A program made the position numbers and the translations under genes. The notes below the pieces were generated by a model, which made no database searches, was not told where the DNA came from, and saw only the letters and a program-made list of their open reading frames with translations. Shown piece after piece: positions 24,085 through 32,704 of a stretch of 41,223 nucleotides of DNA. Origin of the DNA: S34-282 sp034422075. GTDB lineage: Bacteria > Chloroflexota > Dehalococcoidia > Lucifugimonadales > Australimonadaceae. Position 1 is the stretch's first letter. Each line of letters begins with the position of its first letter. The stretch spans positions 1 through 41,223 of the forward strand of contig DAOUJX010000069.1 of assembly GCA_034422075.1 (NCBI GenBank). The letters run 5' to 3'.

Positions 24085-26154
24085 CTACGTCACAAAGATG
24101 CTGCCGAATACGACGGCGACAATGGACATCAGCTTGATGAGGATGTTGAGCGACGGCCCGGAAGTGTCCTTGAAGGGGTCTCCGACCGTGTCGCCGACGA
24201 CGGCGGCCTTGTGCTCCTCGGAGCCCTTGCCACCGAAGTTGCCGGCCTCGATGTACTTCTTCGCGTTGTCCCACGAGCCGCCGGCGTTGGCCATCGTGAT
24301 GGCCATCAGCGCGCCTGCGGAGATGGCCCCGATGAGCAAGCCGCCGACCGCTTCAGCGCCCAGGAACGGGATGACGCCGACGCCGATGGGCACGACGACA
24401 GCCAGCACGCCGGGGATGACCATTTCGCGGAGCGCGCCCTTGGTGCTGATGTCGACGCAGCGCGCGTACTCGGCGCGAACGCCCTCCTGGCCCTCGCGAA
24501 GGCCGGGGATGTCGCGGAACTGGCGGCGCACCTCTTGCACCATGTCCTGCGCCGCGCGTCCCACCGCCTCCATGGTGAGCGCGCTGAACACGAACGGCAT
24601 CAGCGCGCCGATGAGCAAGCCGACCAGGGTCGATACCTGCAGCAGGTCGATGACCTTGAGGTCGACTACGTGCGCGTAGGCCGCCATCAGTGCGAGGGAC
24701 GTGAGCACGGCCGAGCCGATGGCGAAGCCCTTGCCGGTGGCGGCGGTCGTGTTGCCGAGCGAGTCGAGCGCGTCGGTGCGCTCGCGAACCTCGGGGTCTA
24801 AGTGCGCCTGCTCGGCGATGCCGCCAGCGTTGTCCGCCACCGGGCCGTAGGCATCCGTCGCCAGCGTAATGCCCAGGGTCGAGAGCATGCCGACGGCGGC
24901 GATGGCGATGCCATAGAGGCCCGCCAGCTCGTTGGCGCCGAGCACGGCGGCCACGATGATGACCAGCGGGATGCCCGTGCTGAGCATGCCCGTCGCGAAT
25001 CCGCTAATAATGATGGTCGCCGGGCCGGTCGCGGAGCGTCCGGAGACGTGCTTGGTGGGGTTGTACTCGTACGATGTGTAGTACTCGGTGCTGAGGCCGA
25101 TGATGACGCCTGCACCGAGTCCGACGGCCACGGCACCCCACATCTGCCAAACGCTATCGATGCCGTAGCCGTTTTGAGCCTCGAGCAGCCAGTAGATGGC
25201 CCCAAACGAGCCTACGAGGGCGAGGAAGCCGGCGGTGAAGATTCCCCGCCGCAGCGACCACAGCAGGCTGCCGATGTTCGCCCGCTCTCCCGTGCGGACG
25301 ACGAAGGTGCCGATGACCGAGGCGACGATGCCCACCGCAGCAATGAGGAAGGGAAGCACCGCCAGCGCGGAGTCCGCGGTGATGTCCACCGAATCGGCGT
25401 CGGTCCCAACAAGGAACGCCGTGCCTACCGCCGCTAGTGCGAGTGCGGCAATGATGGAGCCGACATACGACTCGAACAGGTCTGCGCCCATTCCGGCCAC
25501 ATCGCCCACGTTGTCGCCCACGTTGTCCGCGATGACCGCGGGGTTGCGCGGGTCGTCCTCGGGGATGCCCGCCTCCACCTTGCCGGCAAGGTCTGCGCCG
25601 ACGTCGGCGGCCTTGGTGTAGATGCCGCCACCGACGCGGGCGAAGAGCGCGATGCTCGATGCGCCAAAGGAGAAGCCGGCAACGATCTCGGGGTCCTCGA
25701 AGATGAACCAGAGGATGACCGCGCCGAGTATGCCAACGCCGACGACGCTGATGCCCATGACGCCGCCGCTGGAGAAGGCGACGCGCAGCGCCGGGTTAAG
25801 CCCTCGTATGGCGGCGGCGGCCGTCCGCATGTTGGCGCGGACGGCTATCCACATGCCGATGATGCCGGTCAGCCCCGATGAGACGGCGCCTACGACGTAG
25901 GCAATGGCGGTCTCCGGCTGCTGTTCGTCGCGGGTCAGGCCCAGGACGAGCAGGATGGTGAAGACGAGCAGGACGAAGCCTGCGAGCACGGTGTACTCGC
26001 GCCGCAGGAACGCCGAGGCGCCCTCCTGGACGGCGCGGCCAATCTCGCGCATTCGCTCGTTGCCCTCGTCGTGTGCAAGGACGCGTGTCGTGAGGTAGAC
26101 GGCGAATGCCAGCGCGACCACGCCGGCCACGATGGCCAGAATCAGACCCTCCAT
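24085..26154 (-). CDS. hppA: Membrane-bound ion-pumping pyrophosphatase
   Basis: 689 residues with about 16 membrane helices. It couples PPi hydrolysis to H+ (or Na+) export at the cytoplasmic membrane. The pyrophosphate site is intact: KAADVGADLAGKVE, IPEDDPRNPAVIADNVGDNV and GADLFESYV, and near the C-terminus NAGGSWDNAKKYIE and HKAAVVGDTVGDPFKDTSGP. The segment GNTTAATGKGFAIGSA carries Ala where K+-independent enzymes have Lys (GNTTK), so this is the K+-dependent subfamily. A strong AGGAGG lies 5 bases before the ATG. The pumped ion cannot be settled by eye. Confidence 0.96.
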   Translation of the reverse strand: MEGLILAIVAGVVALAFAVYLTTRVLAHDEGNERMREIGRAVQEGASAFLRREYTVLAGFVLLVFTILLVLGLTRDEQQPETAIAYVVGAVSSGLTGIIGMWIAVRANMRTAAAAIRGLNPALRVAFSSGGVMGISVVGVGILGAVILWFIFEDPEIVAGFSFGASSIALFARVGGGIYTKAADVGADLAGKVEAGIPEDDPRNPAVIADNVGDNVGDVAGMGADLFESYVGSIIAALALAAVGTAFLVGTDADSVDITADSALAVLPFLIAAVGIVASVIGTFVVRTGERANIGSLLWSLRRGIFTAGFLALVGSFGAIYWLLEAQNGYGIDSVWQMWGAVAVGLGAGVIIGLSTEYYTSYEYNPTKHVSGRSATGPATIIISGFATGMLSTGIPLVIIVAAVLGANELAGLYGIAIAAVGMLSTLGITLATDAYGPVADNAGGIAEQAHLDPEVRERTDALDSLGNTTAATGKGFAIGSAVLTSLALMAAYAHVVDLKVIDLLQVSTLVGLLIGALMPFVFSALTMEAVGRAAQDMVQEVRRQFRDIPGLREGQEGVRAEYARCVDISTKGALREMVIPGVLAVVVPIGVGVIPFLGAEAVGGLLIGAISAGALMAITMANAGGSWDNAKKYIEAGNFGGKGSEEHKAAVVGDTVGDPFKDTSGPSLNILIKLMSIVAVVFGSIFVT

Positions 26155-26341
26155 CAGTTCCTCCTGTGGGCTCTTAGGCGATAGCTGTCGGGAAAGACTG
26201 TCATGAGCGGCTCAAAGCCGCCGGCCATTGTACAGGGAAAGACGGCCGCAGGGTCAACGGGGTTGGGGATCAGGGGCAGCATGGTAAGGCGCTGCAGCCA
26301 TGTGGCGCGAGGCTGTGGCGGAGGCGCTGGACCACGATGAC

Positions 26342-26518
26342 ATGGGGCTCGAGATGCGCGAACGATGCGAGCGATGCCACCCCTCGCTCGCTCCCGGCTG
26401 CACGGCGTTCATTTGCTCGTACAAGCGCACGTTTTACTCGGCCGGTGCTGCCGAGATTGACCGCATTTGCACGAACTGTAGCGAAGGGCTCGTACCTCGT
26501 CCCCGCCGGCGCGCTAGC
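26342..26518 (+). pseudogene. Decaying DUF1272 zinc-ribbon gene
   Basis: The frame MGLEMRERCERC, then FICSY, then ICTNCSEGLVPRPRR follows the DUF1272 pattern (LEMR..CE.C...L......ICSYECTFC..CAE......CPNCGGELVRRPRR). The central cysteines are lost: SYECTFC has become SYKRTFY, and the following CAE cysteine is gone, leaving only the first and last CxxC pairs. No stop follows the domain; the frame stays open to 26893 across the convergent rhodanese gene. I read it as a degenerating gene, though a divergent working copy is possible. Confidence 0.5.
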
Positions 26519-26554
26519 ACCACTTTCGGTCGAGCGAAAGCCCGCCAGCGTGGC

Positions 26555-26971
26555 TCAGTTGCAACCACACTTGGCTCCAGCCCCCGCCGTCACTCCGGGC
26601 AGGTGGTGGACCGGGTAGCCGTCCCGCTTCCACCAATCCAGCCCCCCGATGAGTTCCCGCACCTGGAACCCGAGCGTCAGGAGCTTGAGCGCCGTTTTCG
26701 TCGAGGCGTTGCACCCGATGCCGTCGCAGTAGCAGACGTACAGCTTCGACCTGTCCAGCAAGCCGGTCGTGCCGGCATTGATCTCCCGGTGCGGAAGGTT
26801 GATGGCATCGGGAATGTGGCCTGCGGCGTACGCACCCGAGGCGCGCCCATCGACCACGACGATGGGCTCGCCACTCTCGATAGCCGCGCGTAAGTCCGCC
26901 GAGTCCATCTCGTAGGCCAGCTTGCTCTGGTAGTACTTGATCTGCTCGGTATTCACGATCGTCACCTGCAC
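26555..26971 (-). CDS. Single-domain rhodanese-like protein
   Basis: 138 residues. The rhodanese pattern is complete: VVVDGRASGAYAAGHIPDAI, NLPHREI, then the active-site loop CYCDGIGCNAS with Cys82 as the presumed persulfide carrier, LLTLGFQVRELIGGLDWWKRDGY. The loop belongs to the CxxGxxCN type found in small standalone rhodaneses. A cysteine-rich tail (KCGC) at the C-terminus may bind metal or form disulfides. No signal peptide is seen. Substrate and partner are unknown; the translin-family gene upstream ends 36 bp before its start. Confidence 0.85.
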   Translation of the reverse strand: MQVTIVNTEQIKYYQSKLAYEMDSADLRAAIESGEPIVVVDGRASGAYAAGHIPDAINLPHREINAGTTGLLDRSKLYVCYCDGIGCNASTKTALKLLTLGFQVRELIGGLDWWKRDGYPVHHLPGVTAGAGAKCGCN

Positions 26972-27007
26972 ATGTGGTTCCGCCGAAGCGGGGGCGCCCG
27001 CGCCTAC

Positions 27008-27664
27008 TTACGTCGCGGCGCCGCCGTCTGCGAGCAGGCGCTCCAGGCGGCGCTGGCGGACGGCCATGGTCAGGTCGCCGCGGGTGCGCTCGAGGACGCC
27101 GCGCAGCTGGTCGGTGGTGCGGCGCAGCCCGTGCGTCAGCGCGTCGGGGAAGTCGATGCCCACCATCACGTTGTACGCCTCGTCCATCACCTCCATCAGC
27201 TCCTCGCACCGCGAGTCGTCGTCGCGGCGCAGGGAGTCGAGGATGAAGCGGCGCAGCTCGCTGGCCGCCTCGGCCAAGCCGTTCAGGTACGGCGCAACCT
27301 CCACACCGATGCGCTCGGGGGCGGGAAGCTCCTCGCCGGCGATGATCGCGTACACGGCGCACGCCTCGGCGTACTCCTTCTGCGCATCCTGCGTGTAGCC
27401 GGTGAAGTAGAGGTCGGGGTGGTCCGCAAGGCGCTCGCGCACCTCGGCGACCTGCGCCCCCGCCCGCTCCATGAGCGACTTGGCCTGCGGCAAATCGTGC
27501 CGGTGCACGGCGCGTATCGCGTTGGCGGAGTCGCGGACGATGCGGCGCGAGGTCTCGATGGCGAGCTCGCGCGCCTCGTGCTTGCGCGTTAACTGCTCAA
27601 TCGCTGCGGACGCGATTGCGCCCATCTGCTCGACGTGGTCGGTCACGATCCCTGAGCCTAGCAC
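27008..27664 (-). CDS. Translin-family protein
   Basis: 218 residues, almost entirely helical. The pattern fits prokaryotic translin homologues: LAIETSRRIVRDSANAIRAV, then DHPDLYFTGYTQDAQKEY and AEACAVYAIIAGEELP, EVAPYLNGLAEAASELRRF, and the C-terminal FPDALTHGLRRTTDQLRGV and LERTRGDLTMAVRQRRLER. Translins form octameric shells that bind single-stranded nucleic acid, and TRAX-like members are RNases. I cannot tell whether the catalytic acids are complete. It is divergent from the nuo operon. Confidence 0.75.
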   Translation of the reverse strand: MLGSGIVTDHVEQMGAIASAAIEQLTRKHEARELAIETSRRIVRDSANAIRAVHRHDLPQAKSLMERAGAQVAEVRERLADHPDLYFTGYTQDAQKEYAEACAVYAIIAGEELPAPERIGVEVAPYLNGLAEAASELRRFILDSLRRDDDSRCEELMEVMDEAYNVMVGIDFPDALTHGLRRTTDQLRGVLERTRGDLTMAVRQRRLERLLADGGAAT

Positions 27665-27703
27665 ACCGCCGCATTTCGGGGCATGCTGGGGCGATTGTGC
27701 GAC

Positions 27704-27733
27704 TTTTCACGGATGGACGCGCTGTGCTATGCT
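27704..27733 (+). promoter_or_regulatory. Candidate promoter for the nuo operon
   Basis: TTTTCA at 27704-27709 and TATGCT at 27728-27733 with an 18-bp spacer lie in the gap between the translin gene and nuoB, about 80 bases before the chosen nuoB start. The -35 box is weak; this is a guess from spacing and position. Confidence 0.25.
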
Positions 27734-27814
27734 TCCGCCCACTCGGCGCAGCCGTTCGTTACCCTGCAAACGCCTGTTTCGCCGGGTGCTGAGATTGTGG
27801 AGGCGAGGCGGCAC

Positions 27815-28459
27815 ATGCAAGACGCGCAGCGGGGCAACGGCGCACCATCCGCCTACGGCCAAGAGCGCCCCGACACCCACGAGTGGGACGACGACGCCGT
27901 CGAGGGCGCGACCATCGAGGGGCTGAAGTGGTCGGCGCAGGAGGCCTTCCCCGAGCCGACCATCGAGGTGCCCGACGACTACCGCGGCAACATCGCCGTG
28001 ACCTCGATTGACGCGCTGCTCAACTGGGGCCGGCGCTCCAACACCTGGCCCGTCGCGTTCGGCCTTGCCTGCTGCGTCTTCGAGCAGATGGCGGGGGTCA
28101 TGGGCCGCTTCGACATGGCGCGCTTCGGCATGGAGGCGTGGCGCGCATCGCCCCGCCAGGCCGATCTGCTCATCGTCTCCGGCACCGTGACGTGGAAGAT
28201 GGCGCCCGCCGTTCGCCGCGTCTACGACCAGATGGCGGAGCCGAAGTGGGTGATCGCGATGGGGGTGTGCGCAACCTCCGGCGGCCCCTACTACCAGGGC
28301 TACAGCGTCGTCCCGGGCGTGAACCACATCATCCCAGTCGACGTGTACGTGCCGGGGTGCCCGCCGCGCCCCGACGCGCTGCTCTACGGCATCATGCAGT
28401 TGCACGACAAGATCAAGCGCTACCGGCTGGGCCGCCACCCGGCAGGCGCCAAACCATGA
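27815..28459 (+). CDS. nuoB: NADH-quinone oxidoreductase subunit B
   Basis: 214 residues from the ATG at 27815, which follows a GGAGG-containing purine stretch; an upstream in-frame ATG at 27683 would add a 44-residue extension unlike NuoB. NuoB holds cluster N2, the last Fe-S centre before quinone. Ligands are seen as LACC, GVCATSGG and VPGCPPRPDAL. The first ~55 residues are an acidic, family-variable extension. It is the first gene of the operon, and its stop overlaps nuoC (ATGA). nuoA is not upstream. Confidence 0.95.
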   Translation: MQDAQRGNGAPSAYGQERPDTHEWDDDAVEGATIEGLKWSAQEAFPEPTIEVPDDYRGNIAVTSIDALLNWGRRSNTWPVAFGLACCVFEQMAGVMGRFDMARFGMEAWRASPRQADLLIVSGTVTWKMAPAVRRVYDQMAEPKWVIAMGVCATSGGPYYQGYSVVPGVNHIIPVDVYVPGCPPRPDALLYGIMQLHDKIKRYRLGRHPAGAKP

Positions 28460-28932
28460 CGGCGCTCGCGCCCGCCGCCGGGCTGGCTTCGGCGCTGCGC
28501 GAACGCTTCGGCGACGCCGTCCTGGGCGCCGAGGGGAGCGCGGTCTACGTCGAGCCCGGCAGCATCCGCGACGTCTGCGCCTTCCTGCACGGCGAGCCTG
28601 CCCACGACTTCCAGATGCTGGAGTCGCTGACGGCGGTCGACTACGTCGAGCACTTCGAGGTGGTCTACCGGCTGCTGTCGCTCAGCCGCAACGTCGCCGC
28701 GGTCGTCAAGGCGCGCGTGTACGGGCGCGATGAGCCGTCGCTCCCGTCGGTGGCGCCGGTGTGGCGGGGCGCCGTCCTCCAGGAGCGCGAGGTCTTCGAC
28801 CTCATGGGCGTCCGCTTCGACGGCCACCCGAACCTCAAGCGCATCCTGACGTGGGAGGGCTTCCAGGGCCACCCGCTGCGGCGCGACTACCTCGAACCCC
28901 CCCTACCCTACAAGTGGCCGCACGGAGGCTAG
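28456..28932 (+). CDS. nuoC: NADH-quinone oxidoreductase subunit C
   Basis: 158 residues. This is the 30-kDa peripheral-arm subunit packing against NuoD. Family signatures: FQMLESLTAVDYVE, FEVVYRLLSLSRN, EREVFDLMGVRFDGHPNLKR and GHPLRRDY. It is a separate protein, not fused to NuoD. nuoD begins 2 bp after the stop. Confidence 0.95.
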   Translation: MTALAPAAGLASALRERFGDAVLGAEGSAVYVEPGSIRDVCAFLHGEPAHDFQMLESLTAVDYVEHFEVVYRLLSLSRNVAAVVKARVYGRDEPSLPSVAPVWRGAVLQEREVFDLMGVRFDGHPNLKRILTWEGFQGHPLRRDYLEPPLPYKWPHGG

Positions 28933-28934
28933 GC

Positions 28935-30041
28935 ATGACGCTGCGCACCGAGCCGGTCACCGTCAACATCGGCCCGCACCACCCGAGCACGCACGGCATC
29001 TTCCGGATGCGCGTGACGTTCGACGGCGAGAACGTCCAGGACGTGGAGCCGGTCGTCGGCTACTTGCACCGCGGCACGGAGAAGCTCGCTGAGGAGCGCC
29101 AGTACACGCAGGTCATCACGCTGACCGACCGGTTGGACTACGTCGCGTCGATGACCAACAACCAGGCCTTCGTCCTCTCGGCGGAGCAGCTGGTGGACAT
29201 CGAGGTGCCGGAGCGGGGCAAGTACTTGCGCACCATCGTCGCCGAGCTGCAGCGCATCGCCAGCCACCTGGTCGCGACGGGCTTCTTCCTGGCGGAGGTG
29301 GGCGGGTTCGGCGGAACGGCGCTCATGTACTGCTTCCGCGAGCGCGAGCGGATACTGGACATGTTCGAGATGCTGTGCGGGGCGCGGATCACCGTCTCCT
29401 ACATGCGCATCGGCGGCGTCTACCAGGACGCACCGGATGAGTTCTGGCCGGCGCTTCGCCGCTTCCTGGACGAGATGCCGCACTATGCGGACGAGCTCGA
29501 GCAGCTCATCTTCGGCAACGAGATCGTGCTCGCGCGCACCAAGAACGTCAGCGTCGTCGAGCCGCAGCAGGCCATCAACGCCTCCACCTCCGGGCCCTTC
29601 ATCCGCGCCTCCGGCGTCGAGTGGGACGTGCGCAAGGCCGCGCCCTACGACGCCTACGACCGCGTCGACTTCGACGTCATCACGGCAAGCGAGGGCGACA
29701 ACTACGCGCGCTTCTGGGTGCGCATGCAGGAGGTGCGCGAGTCGCTGCGCATCATCGAGCAGTGCGCCGCGCAGATCGAGGCCGGGCCGGTGCGGACGAC
29801 GATGGCCATGCTGTTCCGCCCGCCGCCCGGCGAGGCGTACGTGCCCATCGAGTCGCCCAAGGGCGAGCTGGGCTTCTACCTGGTGAGCGACGGCGGCATC
29901 GCGCCGTATCGCTGTCACATCCGCTCGCCGTCCTTCATCAACCTGAGCCTCTTTCGGGAGATGCTCGTCGGCTGGAAGCTTGCCGACATCGTGGTGAGCC
30001 TTGGCAGCATCGACTTCAACGTTGGCGAGGTTGACCGCTGA
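28935..30041 (+). CDS. nuoD: NADH-quinone oxidoreductase subunit D
   Basis: 368 residues. This is the 49-kDa subunit that forms the quinone pocket with NuoB. Seen: NIGPHHPSTHGIFRM with the pocket histidine, PVVGYLHRGTEKLAE, LTDRLDYVASM, RIASHLVATGFF, and the C-terminal RSPSFINLSLF and GSIDFNVGEVDR. Its stop shares one base with the nuoH start. Confidence 0.96.
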   Translation: MTLRTEPVTVNIGPHHPSTHGIFRMRVTFDGENVQDVEPVVGYLHRGTEKLAEERQYTQVITLTDRLDYVASMTNNQAFVLSAEQLVDIEVPERGKYLRTIVAELQRIASHLVATGFFLAEVGGFGGTALMYCFRERERILDMFEMLCGARITVSYMRIGGVYQDAPDEFWPALRRFLDEMPHYADELEQLIFGNEIVLARTKNVSVVEPQQAINASTSGPFIRASGVEWDVRKAAPYDAYDRVDFDVITASEGDNYARFWVRMQEVRESLRIIEQCAAQIEAGPVRTTMAMLFRPPPGEAYVPIESPKGELGFYLVSDGGIAPYRCHIRSPSFINLSLFREMLVGWKLADIVVSLGSIDFNVGEVDR

Positions 30042-31234
30042 TGGGCGAGCTGCTGATGGACAACGCCATCTACCGCAACGTCTACAACTTCGTCGTGGAC
30101 GGGCTCGGGACGGAGTGGGCGTGGCTCGCCTGGCTCGTCGCCGGGTTCACCATCATCATGCTGGTCGTGAACGCCGTCATGGCGCTGGCGACCGGCTACA
30201 CGTGGGTCGAGCGGCGGCTGCTCGGGCGCTTCACCAACCGGATCGGACCGAACCGCGCCGGGCCGATGGGGCTGCTCCAGCCCCTCGCCGATGCGATCAA
30301 GCTGCTCACCAAGGAGGACATCGTCCCGCCGCGGGGCGACCGCATCGTCTTCAACCTCGCGCCGGTGGTGATGCTGGCGTCCGTCCTGCTGGCGGTGGGC
30401 GTCATCCCCTTCGGCGCGAACTCCTACCTCGCCGATCTGAACATCGGCCTGCTGTACGTCGTCGCGGTCTCGGGGCTCGGCTCGATCGCCGTGCTCATGG
30501 CGGGCTATGCGTCGGCCAACAAGTTCTCGATGTTCGGCAGCATGCGCGCCGCGACGATGCTCATCTCCTACGAGATCCCGCTCATCATGGCGCTGCTCGG
30601 CGTCACCGTGCTGGCCGGAACGATGTCGATGGTGGGCGTCGTCGAAGCGCAAGGCGTGCCCTTCCTGCTGGTCGCGCCGATGGGCGCCTTCGTCTTCATC
30701 GTCGCCATCACCGCCGAGCTCAACCGCACGCCGTTCGACATCACCGAGGGCGAGTCGGAGATCGTCGCGGGCCATATCACCGAGTACAGCGGGATGAAGT
30801 TCGGCATCTTCTACCTGGCGGAGTTCGCGGCGCTGATGGTTGCCGGCGCGATCTTCGCGACGCTGTTCCTGCAGGGATGGAAGTGGCCGATCCTGCCGTC
30901 CTACATCTGGTTCGTTCTCAAGGTCGGCGCCTTCGCCATCATCGCGACGTGGGTGCGGGCGACGCTGCCGCGCCTGCGGCCCGACCAGGTGCTGGCCATG
31001 GCGTGGAAGTACCTCTTCCCCGTCAGCCTCATCAACCTGCTGGCGCTGACCGTCGAGCGGCTGGCGTTCGCCGACGCGGCCGGCGCGCTGAGCAGCGGCA
31101 ATCTGTGGCTGATGGCGCTCATCAACTGGCCGTTGACCATCGCGGTCGTGCTGGCGATGGCGCGCGTGGTCCGCGTGACGGAGCCGCCGAGCCGCGCTCC
31201 GATGGCAATCGGCCTAGGCGGAGGTGTGCGGTGA
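30041..31234 (+). CDS. nuoH: NADH-quinone oxidoreductase subunit H
   Basis: 397 residues, about eight membrane helices. It links the membrane arm to the quinone cavity. Seen: RFTNRIGPNRAGPMGLLQPL, ADAIKLLTKEDIVP, ITAELNRTPFDITEGESEIV with conserved acids, and LPRLRPDQVLAMAWKYLFP. Its N-terminal helix is longer than in E. coli. The stop overlaps the nuoI start (TGATG). Confidence 0.96.
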   Translation: MGELLMDNAIYRNVYNFVVDGLGTEWAWLAWLVAGFTIIMLVVNAVMALATGYTWVERRLLGRFTNRIGPNRAGPMGLLQPLADAIKLLTKEDIVPPRGDRIVFNLAPVVMLASVLLAVGVIPFGANSYLADLNIGLLYVVAVSGLGSIAVLMAGYASANKFSMFGSMRAATMLISYEIPLIMALLGVTVLAGTMSMVGVVEAQGVPFLLVAPMGAFVFIVAITAELNRTPFDITEGESEIVAGHITEYSGMKFGIFYLAEFAALMVAGAIFATLFLQGWKWPILPSYIWFVLKVGAFAIIATWVRATLPRLRPDQVLAMAWKYLFPVSLINLLALTVERLAFADAAGALSSGNLWLMALINWPLTIAVVLAMARVVRVTEPPSRAPMAIGLGGGVR

Positions 31235-31821
31235 TGTACGGCGCGGGCATGGCCAAGGGATTTGCGGTGACGCTGCGGAACTTCTTCCGCAAGCCCTTCA
31301 CCGTGCAGTACCCGGAGGAGAGCGCCCCCCAGCACGCGCGCTTCCGCGGACAGGAGTTCACCTGGTACGAGGAGCGCTGTACGGGCTGCGCCTCCTGCGC
31401 CAAGTACTGCCCGCTGGGCATCATCCGCATCGTCACGGACGCCGAGGGCGGCGGGGACGAGCAGGAGGGCGGCTCCTACAAGATCGACGCGTTCGACATC
31501 GACCAGGCGCGGTGCATGTACTGTGGCCTGTGCGTCGAGGCGTGCCCCTACGACGCGCTGCACATGGGTACGCGCTTCGAGGCGGCGCAGAACAAGCGCG
31601 AAGACCTCGTCATCACCGTGGAGATGCTGCGCGCGCGCGACAAGCACCCGAGCGCGTGGTTCCGTCCCCAATTGGCCAAGGACCAGTACAACCCCTACGC
31701 CGAGCAGGCCGGTTGGGAGGCGGTCGGGCGCGAGCCCTACTACTGGCACCCGAAGCGCCCTGAGTGGGAGTCGGAGGAGCAGTCGCAGGCGGCCTCCGCC
31801 GACGGCGACTACAAGGGCTAG
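31234..31821 (+). CDS. nuoI: NADH-quinone oxidoreductase subunit I
   Basis: 195 residues. Two 4Fe-4S ferredoxin motifs are plain: CTGCASCAKYCP and CMYCGLCVEACP, the ligands of clusters N6a/N6b. The ~25-residue insert between them (DAEGGGDEQEGGS) is acidic. GGAGGTG upstream supports the ATG at 31234. The same frame is open leftwards through nuoH, but that part is a GC-driven shadow. Confidence 0.95.
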   Translation: MYGAGMAKGFAVTLRNFFRKPFTVQYPEESAPQHARFRGQEFTWYEERCTGCASCAKYCPLGIIRIVTDAEGGGDEQEGGSYKIDAFDIDQARCMYCGLCVEACPYDALHMGTRFEAAQNKREDLVITVEMLRARDKHPSAWFRPQLAKDQYNPYAEQAGWEAVGREPYYWHPKRPEWESEEQSQAASADGDYKG

Positions 31822-31828
31822 GAGCGAC

Positions 31829-32341
31829 GTGGAGAACGCGTTTCAAGAGGCCATCTTCTGGGTGCTCGCGGTCGTCACCGTCGGCGGCGCGCTCATGGTG
31901 GTGCTCCAGCGCGACATGTTTCGCGCGGCGCTCTCGCTCATCGTCTCCTTCCTCGGCGTGGCGGGCCTGTTTGCGCAGCTCAACGCCGAGTTCCTGGCCG
32001 TAGCGCAGCTGCTCATCTACGGCGGCGCGGTCTCGGTGCTCGTCATCTTCGCGGTCATGCTCACGCGCGACGTGCCGCGCTCGAACCGCAGCACGCCGAT
32101 GCAGCCGCTGGCGCTGGCGCTGGCGGCGCTCCTCTTCGCCGGGCTCACGTGGGCGGTGGTGCAGGCGGAGTGGCGCGTGATGGCCGGCTCGCTGCCGCCG
32201 AGCGTGGAGCAGGCGTTCGTGGACACGCCGGCGCGGCTGGGCAACGTGCTGCTGAGCGAGTTCGTGCTCGCCTTCGAGATCGCCGGCGTCCTGCTGCTCG
32301 CGGCGGTCATCGGCGCGCTCTCGCTGGTGAGGGGGCGCTAG
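31829..32341 (+). CDS. nuoJ: NADH-quinone oxidoreductase subunit J
   Basis: 170 residues from a GTG preceded by AGGAGC. Five membrane helices are visible. Family pattern: FWVLAVVTVGGALMVVLQRD, SLIVSFLGVAGLFAQLNAEF, QLLIYGGAVSVLVIFAVML. nuoK starts 3 bp after the stop. Confidence 0.93.
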   Translation: MENAFQEAIFWVLAVVTVGGALMVVLQRDMFRAALSLIVSFLGVAGLFAQLNAEFLAVAQLLIYGGAVSVLVIFAVMLTRDVPRSNRSTPMQPLALALAALLFAGLTWAVVQAEWRVMAGSLPPSVEQAFVDTPARLGNVLLSEFVLAFEIAGVLLLAAVIGALSLVRGR

Positions 32342-32344
32342 CCG

Positions 32345-32689
32345 ATGCTCGAGCGCTACCTCGTGCTTGCCGCGCTGCTGTTCGCCATCGGCCTGTACGG
32401 TACGCTCTCGCGGCGGAACATCGTCGCCATCCTCATTTCGATCGAGCTGATGTTCAACGGCGTGAACGTCGCGCTCGTCGCGTTCTCGCGCTACGTCACG
32501 CCCGCCGCCCTGCGCGTCGCGCGCGTGAACGAGGCCACCGCCGATGCGGTGGTCACCGGGCAGGCATTCGCCACCTTCATCATCGTCGTCGCCGCGGCCG
32601 AGGTTGCGCTGGGGCTCGCGCTCATCATCGCGCTCTTCCGCAACCGCGACACGACCGACGTCACGGAGGTGAGCCTGCTGCGGCGCTAG
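32345..32689 (+). CDS. nuoK: NADH-quinone oxidoreductase subunit K
   Basis: 114 residues, slightly longer than the usual ~100. Three helices with LVLAALLFAIGLYGTLSRRN, ILISIELMFNGVNVALVAF (the conserved membrane Glu) and the second Glu helix AAAEVALGLALIIALFR. The extra length is an insert around residues 50-65 (PAALRVARVNEA) before the last helix. Confidence 0.94.
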   Translation: MLERYLVLAALLFAIGLYGTLSRRNIVAILISIELMFNGVNVALVAFSRYVTPAALRVARVNEATADAVVTGQAFATFIIVVAAAEVALGLALIIALFRNRDTTDVTEVSLLRR

Positions 32690-32704
32690 CCGCGGGCGAA
32701 CGCG

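Noticed and set aside
30001..31233. Long open frame running into nuoI from inside nuoH
   Set aside because: It is the out-of-frame shadow of nuoH; only the part from 31234 has ferredoxin motifs.
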